From positions 1 to 16,984 of the forward strand of contig CAZTFU010000034.1 in the NCBI GenBank assembly GCA_964612925.1: 16,984 nucleotides of DNA, given 5' to 3'. Of the stretch, positions 5,488 through 13,073 are shown one piece after another; positions within the stretch are counted from its first letter, which is position 1, and each line of letters begins with the position of its first letter. Below the pieces are notes generated by a model. It made no database searches. It was not told the DNA's origin and saw only the letters and a list, made by a program, of their open reading frames with translations. The stretch comes from Phil1 sp964612925. GTDB taxonomy: Bacteria; Bacillota; Clostridia; Christensenellales; CAG-138. The position numbers and the translations under genes are program-made.

Positions 5488-8406
5488 GTGCTTCAGATAA
5501 AGAGCATTTCAAAGCAGTATAAAACAGGCAACCTTGTGCAGAACGCACTTAAAGATGTCAGCCTTAATTTAAGGGATAATGAATTTGTGTCCGTGCTTGG
5601 ACCGAGCGGCTCGGGCAAAACCACTCTGCTCAACATAATCGGCGGACTTGACAGGTATGATTCGGGCGATTTGATAATAAACGGCATATCCACCAAAAAA
5701 TATACCGACAGGGATTGGGATGCATACCGCAACCACACAATAGGTTTTGTATTCCAAAGCTACAACCTTATACCGCACCAAAGCGTGCTTGCAAACGTGG
5801 AGCTTGCCTTGACGATAGCCGGCCTTAGCCGTGCAGAGCGGCGCGCTCGTGCCGTGCACGCGCTTGAAGAAGTCGGCCTTGGCGATCAGCTTCACAAAAG
5901 GCCAAACCAGATGAGCGGCGGTCAGATGCAGCGCGTGGCCATTGCGCGTGCGCTTGTGAACGATCCCGACATATTGCTCGCCGATGAGCCCACAGGCGCG
6001 CTTGATACGGAAACGGGTGTGCAGGTGATGGAGCTTTTGAAAAAAGTGGCCGAGGATCGCCTTGTTGTGATGGTAACGCATAATCCCGAGCTTGCACAGC
6101 GATATTCAACCCGCATAGTAAGGCTTACGGACGGGCGCATTGTTGACGATTCCGACCCGTATGAGGTTGCACCCGCCGCACAGCCGCCCAAAAATGAGCG
6201 CATGGGCAGGGCAAAGATGGGCTTTATGACCTCGCTTGCGCTAAGCTTTAATAACCTTCGTACCAAAAAGGGGCGCACACTGCTTACCTCCTTTGCGGGG
6301 TCGATAGGTATAATAGGCATTGCGCTTATACTTGCGCTGTCAACGGGCGTGAATACCTATATAGAGGATATTCAAAAGGAGACCATGACCTCCTACCCGA
6401 TAACAATATCCGCTCAAACCATAGATATGACAAGCATTATGGGCGTGCGCAACGAGATAATAGAATCCCGCCGCGGCGGCACGGATGATGAAGAAAGCAA
6501 GCTTGACGCCGTATATGCGGACAGTACCGCAATGGAAATGAGCGAAAAGTTCACAAGCAGCATTGCCGAAAACGACCTTACCGCATTCAAGAGATATCTT
6601 GACGATGAGGAAAGTGAGATAAATCAATACATAGGCGAAAACGGCGTGGTGTACACCTACAACGTAAGCTTTAACGTGTATTCATACGATGCGGACGGCA
6701 ATATTGTCGATTCCGATGCGGATACGGATGATGCCGCGGCTACTCCCGCGCAGGGCTTTAGCACCATGATGAATAAAACCATGCTCGGCAGCATGCTTGG
6801 GGGCAGCATCGGCAGCAGCAGTGCACAGAACTTCTCCGAACTTATGGCGGGCAGTGACGGCACATCGGTAAGCGCAGTCGTTACGGACAGTTATGAGCTT
6901 GTATACGGCGCGTGGCCCGAAAGCTATGACGAGGTAGTGCTTGTTCTTGGCCGCAATAACAACGTGCATACGGCTACGCTTTATCAGCTCGGCCTTATAA
7001 CCGCAGAGGAATATACGAATATAGCGGATACCGTTGACGGCGGCGAGGATGCGCCCGAATTAAAGCTTGATTATGCCGATGTATGCGCCCACAGCTTTTA
7101 CCTTGTGCCCGCATGTGACCGTTATACTGAAAACGAGGATGGCACATTCAGCTATGTAGCGGACGATTCGCTTGAACTTGAAGAGCTTTTGGAGGACGCG
7201 CTTGAGCTTAAAATAAGCGGCATAATTCGCCCTGCGGAGGGTGCGAACAACGCTACCCTTACCACGGCCGTTGCCTACACATCGGCCCTTACTGATTATG
7301 TAATAACCCACACCAACGAAAGCGCGGTGGTGCTTGCTCAGCAAAGCGATGAAAGCATAAACGTACTTAACGGCATGGAGTTTGAGGCCGCAACCGATGA
7401 GGAAAAAGCAGAAGATGCAAAGGCGTACATTTCCTCACTCGGCGTATCGCAGAAGGCTTCGCTTTATTCGATGATAATGTACTACAGGGCGAACAACGCT
7501 CAGACCGATACGGATGCCGCCGATGCGACCGAACAAGGTAGTGAGACGGATATACAGCAAAGCGCCGCTATGAATCCCGACATTACTTCGGGCGACATGA
7601 GCGGCATTGACGGCGCTACCATTGGCATGACGGGAGACGATGCATCTCAGCTCCCAAGCGGAATGGGCATGGCACAGATGGGCGGCATGCAGACGGACGA
7701 ATCCACCATGGCGGCCGCGCTTGATGCATGGCTTGAAAACTCTCCCGATGAGGAGATATTGCTCTCCCTCTATGACGAATACATACGCGGCGCATCATAT
7801 GAGGACAACATGGAAGCGTTCGGCAAGGTGAGTTATGATGCTCCCGCCGGCATAAGCATATATACCGACAGTTTTGAGGCAAAGGAGTCCGTTTCCGACT
7901 GCATAGCCGATTATAACGAAACCGTTGACGAGGATAAGCAAATAACCTATACCGATTATGTAAAGCTTATGACATCCTCCCTTACATCTATAATAGACGT
8001 AATATCCTATGTGCTTATAGCGTTTGTTGCGGTGTCGCTTATCGTATCCTGCATAATGATAGGCATAATCACGCACATATCCGTGCTTGAGCGCACAAAG
8101 GAGATAGGCATACTGCGCGCACTCGGCGCATCGCGCAGGAACATATCGCAGATATTCAATGCGGAGACCATAATAATCGGCCTGTGCGCTGGCATAATAG
8201 GCGTTGGCGTAACGGAGCTTTTAACCCTGCCCATAAACGCGCTGTTCCAAAAGCTTGTCGGCATGGCAACGGTATCGGCGCGGCTGCCGCTTGTGTCGGC
8301 CATAATACTTGTGGCACTAAGCGTTGCGATAACGGTAGTGGGCGGACTTATCCCCGCCAAGAAAGCCGCCAAAAAGGACCCCGTAATAGCCCTGCGCACG
8401 GAGTAA
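5488..8406 (+). CDS. Fused ABC transporter ATPase/FtsX-like permease (MacB type)
   Basis: The 972-residue protein starts with an ABC ATPase: Walker A GPSGSGKTT (38-46), Q loop Gln90, signature MSGGQ (142-146), Walker B ILLADEP (162-168) and His198. The permease follows: transmembrane segment 1 at about 266-288, a large extracytoplasmic domain at about 290-835, then segments at about 837-862, 894-912 and 934-955 with the FtsX-like ERTKEIGILRALGASRR motif. This is the MacB/LolCDE-type fold, a mechanotransmitter rather than a classical importer, used for peptide or antibiotic efflux or envelope functions. The outer domain contains low-complexity, methionine-rich stretches near residues 422-450 and 695-741. 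A GGAGGT site lies eight bases before the GTG start. It is divergent from its probable two-component regulators. The substrate is unknown. Confidence 0.92.
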   Translation: MLQIKSISKQYKTGNLVQNALKDVSLNLRDNEFVSVLGPSGSGKTTLLNIIGGLDRYDSGDLIINGISTKKYTDRDWDAYRNHTIGFVFQSYNLIPHQSVLANVELALTIAGLSRAERRARAVHALEEVGLGDQLHKRPNQMSGGQMQRVAIARALVNDPDILLADEPTGALDTETGVQVMELLKKVAEDRLVVMVTHNPELAQRYSTRIVRLTDGRIVDDSDPYEVAPAAQPPKNERMGRAKMGFMTSLALSFNNLRTKKGRTLLTSFAGSIGIIGIALILALSTGVNTYIEDIQKETMTSYPITISAQTIDMTSIMGVRNEIIESRRGGTDDEESKLDAVYADSTAMEMSEKFTSSIAENDLTAFKRYLDDEESEINQYIGENGVVYTYNVSFNVYSYDADGNIVDSDADTDDAAATPAQGFSTMMNKTMLGSMLGGSIGSSSAQNFSELMAGSDGTSVSAVVTDSYELVYGAWPESYDEVVLVLGRNNNVHTATLYQLGLITAEEYTNIADTVDGGEDAPELKLDYADVCAHSFYLVPACDRYTENEDGTFSYVADDSLELEELLEDALELKISGIIRPAEGANNATLTTAVAYTSALTDYVITHTNESAVVLAQQSDESINVLNGMEFEAATDEEKAEDAKAYISSLGVSQKASLYSMIMYYRANNAQTDTDAADATEQGSETDIQQSAAMNPDITSGDMSGIDGATIGMTGDDASQLPSGMGMAQMGGMQTDESTMAAALDAWLENSPDEEILLSLYDEYIRGASYEDNMEAFGKVSYDAPAGISIYTDSFEAKESVSDCIADYNETVDEDKQITYTDYVKLMTSSLTSIIDVISYVLIAFVAVSLIVSCIMIGIITHISVLERTKEIGILRALGASRRNISQIFNAETIIIGLCAGIIGVGVTELLTLPINALFQKLVGMATVSARLPLVSAIILVALSVAITVVGGLIPAKKAAKKDPVIALRTE

Positions 8407-8432
8407 TTACTGCGCGGTGGGAACCGTATTTT

Positions 8433-8641
8433 TTCCACCAAACCCAAACGGGAGCGAACATTCGCTCCCGTTTGGGTTTTAATAAAGCGGTATACCGAGA
8501 CAAAAGCTACAGCATACCGCAATATATCATTATTGTATGGGCTTATTTCTTCATGTCCTTCAGACTGAGCTGCTGGGCAAAGCTTATTTCAAGCATCTTC
8601 TTGGGGGTGTGCTCGAAAAGGTTGCTTACAGGCTCGCGCTC
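8433..8641 (-). repeat. 209-bp inverted repeat, left arm
   Basis: This segment is the complement of 10887-11095 with 5 mismatches in 209 positions by my hand alignment and no gaps. It contains codons 315-346 of the PRPP synthetase gene, the 3' untranslated region and the terminator. The match stops within a base or two of 8433 and of 8641, so the arms have sharp ends. Confidence 0.9.
8440..8479. terminator. Strong bidirectional terminator (18-bp stem)
   Basis: Perfect arms at 8440-8457 and 8462-8479 (the right arm begins TCGCTCCCG) enclose the loop ACAT. Four T close the plus-strand side. On the minus strand a run of six A/T-rich bases follows a little later. It lies between the convergent ABC transporter and PRPP synthetase genes. 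Confidence 0.85.
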
Positions 8642-9583
8642 GTGTATGGCCTTGACCGCCTCAGCAAACAGGGGAGCTGCGGATATTATGCGAACCTTCT
8701 TGCTGTTTGCAACGGCGGGGCAATCCACCGTGTCGGTAGAAACAAGCATTTCTATGGGGCTTTCATCTATGCGCTTCACGCCCTTTTCCTGCAATACAAC
8801 GTGGGAAAGGAAGGCGTATATCTTGTTTGCACCCTTGTCCTTGAGGCCGTGGGCAACGTCTATCAGTGTGCCGCCCGAAATGGTGAAATCGTCAACGACT
8901 ATGCAGTCCTTGCCCTTAACGTCGCCGATTATTTCAAGCACCTTCGCGTTTTCATCGTGACCTACGCGCATCTTGTCACCTATTGCAACGGCACAACCGA
9001 GTTCATCGGCCATCGCACGCGCACGCTTTGCACTGCCCGCATCGGGCGATACGACAACAATGTCATCCATCTTGTCCGGCGTTACAATGCCCGCATAGCG
9101 CGCATACGCCGCAAGCAGGGGCTGTGCATAAAGGTGGTCAACAGGCTTTGAGAAGAAGCCCTGTACCTGCGCCGCATGAAGGTCCATGGTAAGCACGCGG
9201 TCGGCACCCGCCTGTTCCAGCATGTCCGCACACACGCGGCCGCGGATAGAAACGCGGGGCTCATCCTTCTTATCGCCTTTTGCATAGCTGAAATAGGGGA
9301 TTATAACGCTTACGCTGTTTGCGCTTGCACGTTTAAGAGCATCGATATAGAATATCAGCTCCATAAATTCATTGTTAGGGTTAAGGCCGATGGTCTGAAC
9401 AAGATAAACATCCTTATCGCGTACGCTTTCGTTTATGCGCACGAACGTGTTTCCCTCGGAAAATACCAGTGTTGTGTTATCACCGACGGGGCAACCCAGA
9501 TAATCGCACATCTTTTTTACGAATTTGGTGCTGCCGCTGCCGCCGAATATTCTTATCTGTTCGTTTCCTCCAAGTGCAAGCAT
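8543..9583 (-). CDS. prs: Ribose-phosphate pyrophosphokinase (PRPP synthetase), divergent type
   Basis: It makes phosphoribosyl pyrophosphate from ribose 5-phosphate and ATP for nucleotide, histidine and tryptophan synthesis in the cytoplasm. The 346-residue protein shows the family's DLHAAQVQGFF block (134-144, catalytic His136), SPDAGSAKRAR (179-189) and the PRPP-binding loop IVVDDFTISGGTL (228-240). It is about 30 residues longer than common bacterial enzymes. The ATP loop reads YAKGDKKDEPRVSI (100-113) rather than the usual YARQDRK, and the PRPP loop has FTIS where MIDT is common, so it belongs to a divergent subfamily. A consensus-like promoter precedes it, and AGGGGGG lies about 11 bases before ATG. 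Its last 32 codons lie in an inverted repeat whose other copy is at 10887. Confidence 0.92.
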   Translation of the reverse strand: MLALGGNEQIRIFGGSGSTKFVKKMCDYLGCPVGDNTTLVFSEGNTFVRINESVRDKDVYLVQTIGLNPNNEFMELIFYIDALKRASANSVSVIIPYFSYAKGDKKDEPRVSIRGRVCADMLEQAGADRVLTMDLHAAQVQGFFSKPVDHLYAQPLLAAYARYAGIVTPDKMDDIVVVSPDAGSAKRARAMADELGCAVAIGDKMRVGHDENAKVLEIIGDVKGKDCIVVDDFTISGGTLIDVAHGLKDKGANKIYAFLSHVVLQEKGVKRIDESPIEMLVSTDTVDCPAVANSKKVRIISAAPLFAEAVKAIHEREPVSNLFEHTPKKMLEISFAQQLSLKDMKK

Positions 9584-9619
9584 GGTGCCTGAACCCCCCT
9601 TATGCTGATTTTCGCCTGT

Positions 9620-9648
9620 ATTATAGCAAAAAATCGCGATTTGAACAA
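9620..9648 (-). promoter_or_regulatory. Promoter of the PRPP synthetase gene
   Basis: On the minus strand TTGTTC (9648-9643) and TATAAT (9625-9620) are 17 bp apart, giving a short leader of about 30 nt before the start codon at 9583. Confidence 0.7.
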
Positions 9649-9977
9649 GTAAGAGGGATTATAGTTTTTGCACTCGCCGTGCAAGGGCATAAGAAAGAAT
9701 TATATTAGGTGCATATTTGCAGTCACTGCGGTGCAGTCAAAGCCGCATGCCAAAAATTCACAAAATAGTCACAAACATAGGCCGCGCCGCAACAATTAAG
9801 CGTTGATATTAAAAGAACGTTTAATTTTTATGCAGAATGTCATTCACCGAAATTGCGATGGTATAACGAATCTATTCATGAAAAAACGCACTTTCTTTGT
9901 CGTTCGCCCTGTTTTATTGGCGAATGTAATGCGCTTTTTCTTATTTGGGTGCAATATTAGTGCGGAGGTGAATCGAT
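9649..9977. other. Intergenic region with hairpins between divergent genes
   Basis: No gene is supported here. An inverted repeat AATTAAGCGTT (9794-9804) / AACGTTTAATT (9816-9826), one mismatch, is followed by T, so it is either a terminator or an operator. A second stem-loop lies at 9881-9943. A small hairpin ACTGC/GCAGT is near 9724. The promoter of the secreted-protein gene must lie in this stretch but no clear one stands out. Confidence 0.4.
9881..9943 (+). terminator. Stem-loop with T tract ahead of the secreted-protein gene
   Basis: An inner stem TTCGCC/GGCGAA (9903-9908, 9919-9924) is nested in an outer pairing of AAAAAACGCA (9881-9890) with TGCGCTTTTT (9930-9939), one mismatch. It ends in T 9935-9939, 35 bp before the TTG start at 9978, so it may act as an attenuator in that leader. 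Confidence 0.4.
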
Positions 9978-10814
9978 TTGAAAAGATTATGCATAATTCT
10001 TGCCGTGCTTATTATGTTCCCGCACATCGCTTCCGCAGACAGTGGCGGTGGGACGGCCGTAATAATCATAGATGCGGCGGGCAGCCCCGAATGCGCCGCG
10101 CAAGAGCCGTGGCTGATGCAGCCCTGCATAAATCCGCAGCATTATTATTTTAAGCCTAACGAAAATGGAGAAGCAAACACCCTTATAAGCTACTCGATAA
10201 CGCGCCGCTTTATTTCGGACAAGACTACGCTGTCATGGCAGCCGTGGCTTATGCATTACAAATATGAAAACGGAGTCTACCAACGGATAACGCTGTGCGA
10301 GGAAAACGGCTGTATTTTTGCGGACGGCGCAGTGCGAACGTGGGCCAAATATGCCGTGGAGAGACTTGCCGATGCGGGGTATGAGCGTGTGGGCATTGTG
10401 GCCGTGGGCGCAACGGGAGACGAGCGGGACGATACCGTGCTTTTCAACATAGCGGACGATGGCGCAATGCACCGGCTTTTTGATGCAATAGACACCGCGC
10501 GCTGCCCGCATGTGCGTGACAGGGCAGACGCCATACTCCGCGCCGCAATAAAGCTTCAGGACGCGGGCGAACCATGCGGATTGATAGTGCTGATAACCGT
10601 CGGCCCTTCCGATTCGGGTCCATATGAAAGGCGTGCCCACGAAGCCTGCGCACTGCTATGCGGAAAAGGAGACGACATGCGTATAAGCCCATTCATGCGC
10701 ATACGGCAAAACACACGCGCCCGCTTTGCGATAATAAGCATAGGCTCCGCTCAAGACCCGCTTGCGGACAAGCTTTGCACCTTAGGGGCCAGGCGGCTGA
10801 GCGTTCGCTACTGA
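9978..10814 (+). CDS. Secreted protein of unknown function, degenerate VWA-like features
   Basis: A TTG start is chosen because GCGGAGGTG ends seven bases before it. The 278-residue product has a signal peptide (KR, hydrophobic core, cleavage likely after ASA at 18-20). The mature protein starts with TAVIIIDAAGS and later has GLIVLITVGPSDSG near residue 200, which resemble the first strand and the TDG-like strand of von Willebrand A domains. However, the metal-site DxSxS reads DAAGS and the ITDG equivalent reads ITVG, so metal binding is doubtful. It has no C-terminal anchor. It is the only complete gene besides most of prs inside the 209-bp inverted repeats. The function is not recognised. 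Confidence 0.75.
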   Translation: MKRLCIILAVLIMFPHIASADSGGGTAVIIIDAAGSPECAAQEPWLMQPCINPQHYYFKPNENGEANTLISYSITRRFISDKTTLSWQPWLMHYKYENGVYQRITLCEENGCIFADGAVRTWAKYAVERLADAGYERVGIVAVGATGDERDDTVLFNIADDGAMHRLFDAIDTARCPHVRDRADAILRAAIKLQDAGEPCGLIVLITVGPSDSGPYERRAHEACALLCGKGDDMRISPFMRIRQNTRARFAIISIGSAQDPLADKLCTLGARRLSVRY

Positions 10815-10829
10815 ACGAATCGGGGGGCT

Positions 10830-10985
10830 GTGAGGCGAGAGGAATGTGCGGAGTGTAAAGTCCTACATCGGCACGAGACGTCATGTGAGCGCGAGCCCGT
10901 AAGCAACCTTTTCGAGCATACCCCCAAAAAGATGCTTGAAATAAGCTTTGCCCAGCAGCTCAGTCTGAAGGACATGAAGAAATAA
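10830..10985 (+). pseudogene. Duplicated 3' fragment of prs, in a chimeric frame
   Basis: From 10887 the frame encodes the same 32 C-terminal residues as the intact PRPP synthetase gene (EREPVSNLFEH through KDMKK and stop at 10983), in the opposite orientation. Upstream the frame stays open to GTG at 10830 through an unrelated, cysteine-containing stretch (RREECAECKVLHRHETSC). There is no useful ribosome binding site: six G end only two bases before the GTG. I treat it as a partial duplication rather than a working gene. All three substitutions against the intact copy are synonymous. Confidence 0.7.
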
Positions 10986-11095
10986 GCCCATACAATAATG
11001 ATATATTGCGGTATGCTGTAGCTTTTGTCTCGGTATACCGCTTTATTAAAACCCAAACGGGAGCGAACATTCGCTCCCGTTTGGGTTTGGTGGAA
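10887..11095 (+). repeat. 209-bp inverted repeat, right arm
   Basis: This is the complement of 8433-8641: same length, five mismatches by eye. Three mismatches fall at third codon positions of the prs fragment. The other two are the middle bases of the terminator loop. The rest of the untranslated part is identical. The two arms enclose 2,245 bp. Confidence 0.9.
11049..11088. terminator. Second copy of the 18-bp terminator
   Basis: Arms at 11049-11066 and 11071-11088 enclose ACAT, the same hairpin as at 8440-8479. It would end transcription from the secreted-protein gene, or from prs if the segment were inverted. Confidence 0.8.
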
Positions 11096-11270
11096 GGATC
11101 GGGTCTGTTGGGCTTCGGGTACGTTTGGGCAATGGTTGAGGAAGGATGCCTTCGCAAAGTAAATTGCGCAGCAATAGACATTGTACATCTGGAGAGAGAT
11201 TGTTAGATATACCGCCATTATGTAAAAAATGTGGCAAAGTCTCTGATTTCGATGGAGGGTTTACCGACAT
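11096..11270 (-). CDS. Possible truncated small ORF
   Basis: On the minus strand ATG at 11270 has AAGGTG seven bases upstream, and a frame beginning MSVNPPSKSETLPHF runs 58 codons before entering the right inverted-repeat arm, where it continues only by chance to 11046. If real, its 3' end was replaced when the repeat arose. I do not recognise it, and its composition is not typical of a folded protein. It may instead be part of the structured repeat next to it. Confidence 0.2.
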
Positions 11271-11714
11271 TCCGCTTCACCTTATAACTCCCTCTCAGTC
11301 GTAGTTTGCGTTCTCATACTCTCTCAGTCACCTTCGGTGATAGCTCTCCCTGGGTAAGCCAAAGCACAAAGGTTCAGTCAGTCTTCTTTTCTCTCTGAGC
11401 TTCTGCGGTAAGACCACCGCGTTAATGGTGGGCGATAAGGCCCTGTAATTTGAAGAAATGGCTGTATAAACTCAGTTATACTATAACCTTTTTACCTCGT
11501 TTGCCACGCGCTAAGCGGGATAAGGAGAAGATGTAAGAGTTGTTAGAGAATCGAAGGGAGCATACTCTCTGATTGCTATTTCGATAAATCAGGACTGTTT
11601 CTTTGAAAAGAATAAATTGACTTTCATTGCAATCTAAATATATATTGACAACCCGCTCGTATTGTGACATACTGACATTATTGAGACGCGTCAGTAAAAT
11701 CAAGGAGGACAAAA
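11271..11714. other. Non-coding leader of the accessory stretch
   Basis: No gene is supported. The segment has short hairpins (TCACC/GGTGA near 11328-11341, CCACC/GGTGG near 11414-11431) and contains the second structured repeat copy. A TTGACA at 11645-11650 followed 17 bp later by CATACT is a weak promoter for the XRE gene. The 13-mer GACATACTGACAT at 11666-11678 also occurs at 320-332. Confidence 0.4.
11312..11556 (-). repeat. Diverged structured repeat, copy 2
   Basis: Its complement aligns collinearly with 152-384: block 11499-11556 matches 152-209 at 44 of 58 positions, and block 11312-11386 matches 317-384. It stands next to the accessory genes. In both copies paired positions lie in similar places, which would fit a structured RNA or a recombination or transfer site. 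Confidence 0.6.
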
Positions 11715-12494
11715 ATGGCTCAAAGAAGTATTCAAGGCAATCAAGAACTTGCGAGAAAAATTAAGCTTAGGCGTAACGAACTGAATCTAACGATAGAAGA
11801 AGCTGCATCGAGAGCCGGGGTGGGCACAAAAACTTGGAGTCGCTATGAAGCGGGTGAATCCATTCGTTTGGACAAATGCAAGGGAATATGCAAAGCATTA
11901 AACTGGCGCAATTTTCCAAGCGGAGAAGAAGCAGGCGAGAAGATATCTCTGGTTGAAAAATACAGAAATCATGAAGCTTGGTCTCAGTTCCTTGCAGATA
12001 ATTATGGTTCGGGAGCCGCCGTTGCTTTTGCAGCGGGAAGCGACATCCTGCTCGATTATATTGATCAGGATCTGTCAGATCTTGCATCCATGCCCTCGGG
12101 TTCACATATCGGTCAATTGAATACGTCATTCATTTCCGAGGAACTTCCTCCACAATTCTTGATGCAGTACGACTATGACTTCCTCTATAATATGAGGTGC
12201 GTTCTTCTGCAATTAAGGTGGAGGGCCAAGCATGGGATGCCGATGACGGCTCACAGCATTTTAGAGGAGCTGATCATTTATTTGTGCAACGAAGAAGCGC
12301 AAGTATTTATTGATATTAGCACAGACGCGGATGATTTCATTAATAACGAAGAGCCTGATGATTTGAAAGATTGGGTATTCAACATGTTTGATGATAATGA
12401 TATAATTACTTTTTTGTATTCTGATATATATCTAAAGGAAGATCACCAATTCCATTTCAAGCATTGGCGTGACCAACAGTTTTATATGGATTAA
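11715..12494 (+). CDS. XRE-family helix-turn-helix protein with long C-terminal domain
   Basis: The 259-residue protein begins with an XRE helix-turn-helix at about residues 9-65 (ARKIKLRRNELNLTIEEAA, then GVGTKTWSRYEAG), a typical Cro/CI-like DNA-binding unit. The rest, about 190 residues, is acidic and helical (EELIIYLCNEEAQVFI) with no family I can name; it may bind a partner or ligand. AAGGAGG lies six bases before ATG. Codon use differs from the neighbouring core genes (ATT and ATC for isoleucine rather than ATA, more AGA), pointing to acquisition. A small orphan gene follows in the same direction, so the two may form a module. Function beyond DNA binding is not known. Confidence 0.85.
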   Translation: MAQRSIQGNQELARKIKLRRNELNLTIEEAASRAGVGTKTWSRYEAGESIRLDKCKGICKALNWRNFPSGEEAGEKISLVEKYRNHEAWSQFLADNYGSGAAVAFAAGSDILLDYIDQDLSDLASMPSGSHIGQLNTSFISEELPPQFLMQYDYDFLYNMRCVLLQLRWRAKHGMPMTAHSILEELIIYLCNEEAQVFIDISTDADDFINNEEPDDLKDWVFNMFDDNDIITFLYSDIYLKEDHQFHFKHWRDQQFYMD

Positions 12495-12707
12495 GTATTT
12501 GAACAGCAATAACAGGAGCCAAAGGAGCAAAAATAAGTAAGACGTAAACAGACGGCATAGAGCGTACATACGAAAGCTGTGTCTCCTTGCTTCACTACAG
12601 AATTTGCAGAGCGGTGTATCGTGTAAGCCTGTTTCACAAGTTATAATATATGCCACTTGGCGGAAGCAAAATCGCATAATTATTTATAAGAAAGGAAGAC
12701 TATTGCA
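12495..12707. other. Spacer between XRE gene and small orphan gene
   Basis: No plus-strand gene is seen. A TATAAT at 12642-12647 could be the -10 of a promoter for the downstream gene, but no convincing -35 box lies at the right distance. A leucine-rich minus-strand frame is discussed among the rejected items. Confidence 0.35.
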
Positions 12708-13073
12708 ATGGGAAAAATATATTTTACGGCAGAATTATTCGAGAATGTATGGAAAATTATCCAAGAGTCGTATGACTGCTTAGATATTGCAAATGATCTG
12801 AAGGCGATCCAAAACAGAATACATTATGGATCTGATTCAGAAGCCATAACGCTCGACGGTTATCTGCGCGAGAAATATCCAATCATTGATATTATGCTAA
12901 ATATCGCTGATTCCGTGCCGGCACAGCCGCGTTATGGAAACTTCAGTAGCGAATCCAAGTCACTGTGTAAATTACGCTTAGAGCAGGACTATTATGGAAT
13001 ACTTTGCCATACCGCGATTAAGAAGGGACTTGTGCAGAACATAGAATCTTGTATTGACCATGTTGAAGCATAG
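12708..13073 (+). CDS. Small orphan protein of unknown function
   Basis: This is a 121-residue protein, mildly acidic, probably all-helical and soluble, with no signal peptide, membrane segment or catalytic motif that I can see. AAAGGAAG lies upstream of the ATG at a slightly long spacing. It follows the XRE-type gene by 213 bp and shares its non-core codon use, so both probably arrived together. The pair resembles the layout of small regulatory or toxin-antitoxin-like modules, but nothing in the sequence demonstrates that. I do not recognise the family. Confidence 0.65.
   Translation: MGKIYFTAELFENVWKIIQESYDCLDIANDLKAIQNRIHYGSDSEAITLDGYLREKYPIIDIMLNIADSVPAQPRYGNFSSESKSLCKLRLEQDYYGILCHTAIKKGLVQNIESCIDHVEA

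Noticed and set aside
8440..8479. The GC-rich palindrome considered as a CRISPR-like or REP-type repeat
   Set aside because: Only two copies exist, both as part of the longer prs repeat, each in terminator position. No spacer array is present.
8184..9151. Plus-strand frames over the end of the ABC gene and prs
   Set aside because: They cross the terminator hairpin and two well-supported genes, with no start signals.
12432..12677. Minus-strand frame with a leucine-rich hydrophobic stretch (YLFLLLWLLLLLF), like a small membrane toxin
   Set aside because: It overlaps the end of the XRE gene. The only AAGGAG is 13 or so bases before an internal ATG, and the leucines arise from a simple CAA/AGG-rich stretch on the other strand. 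Not supported without homologues.
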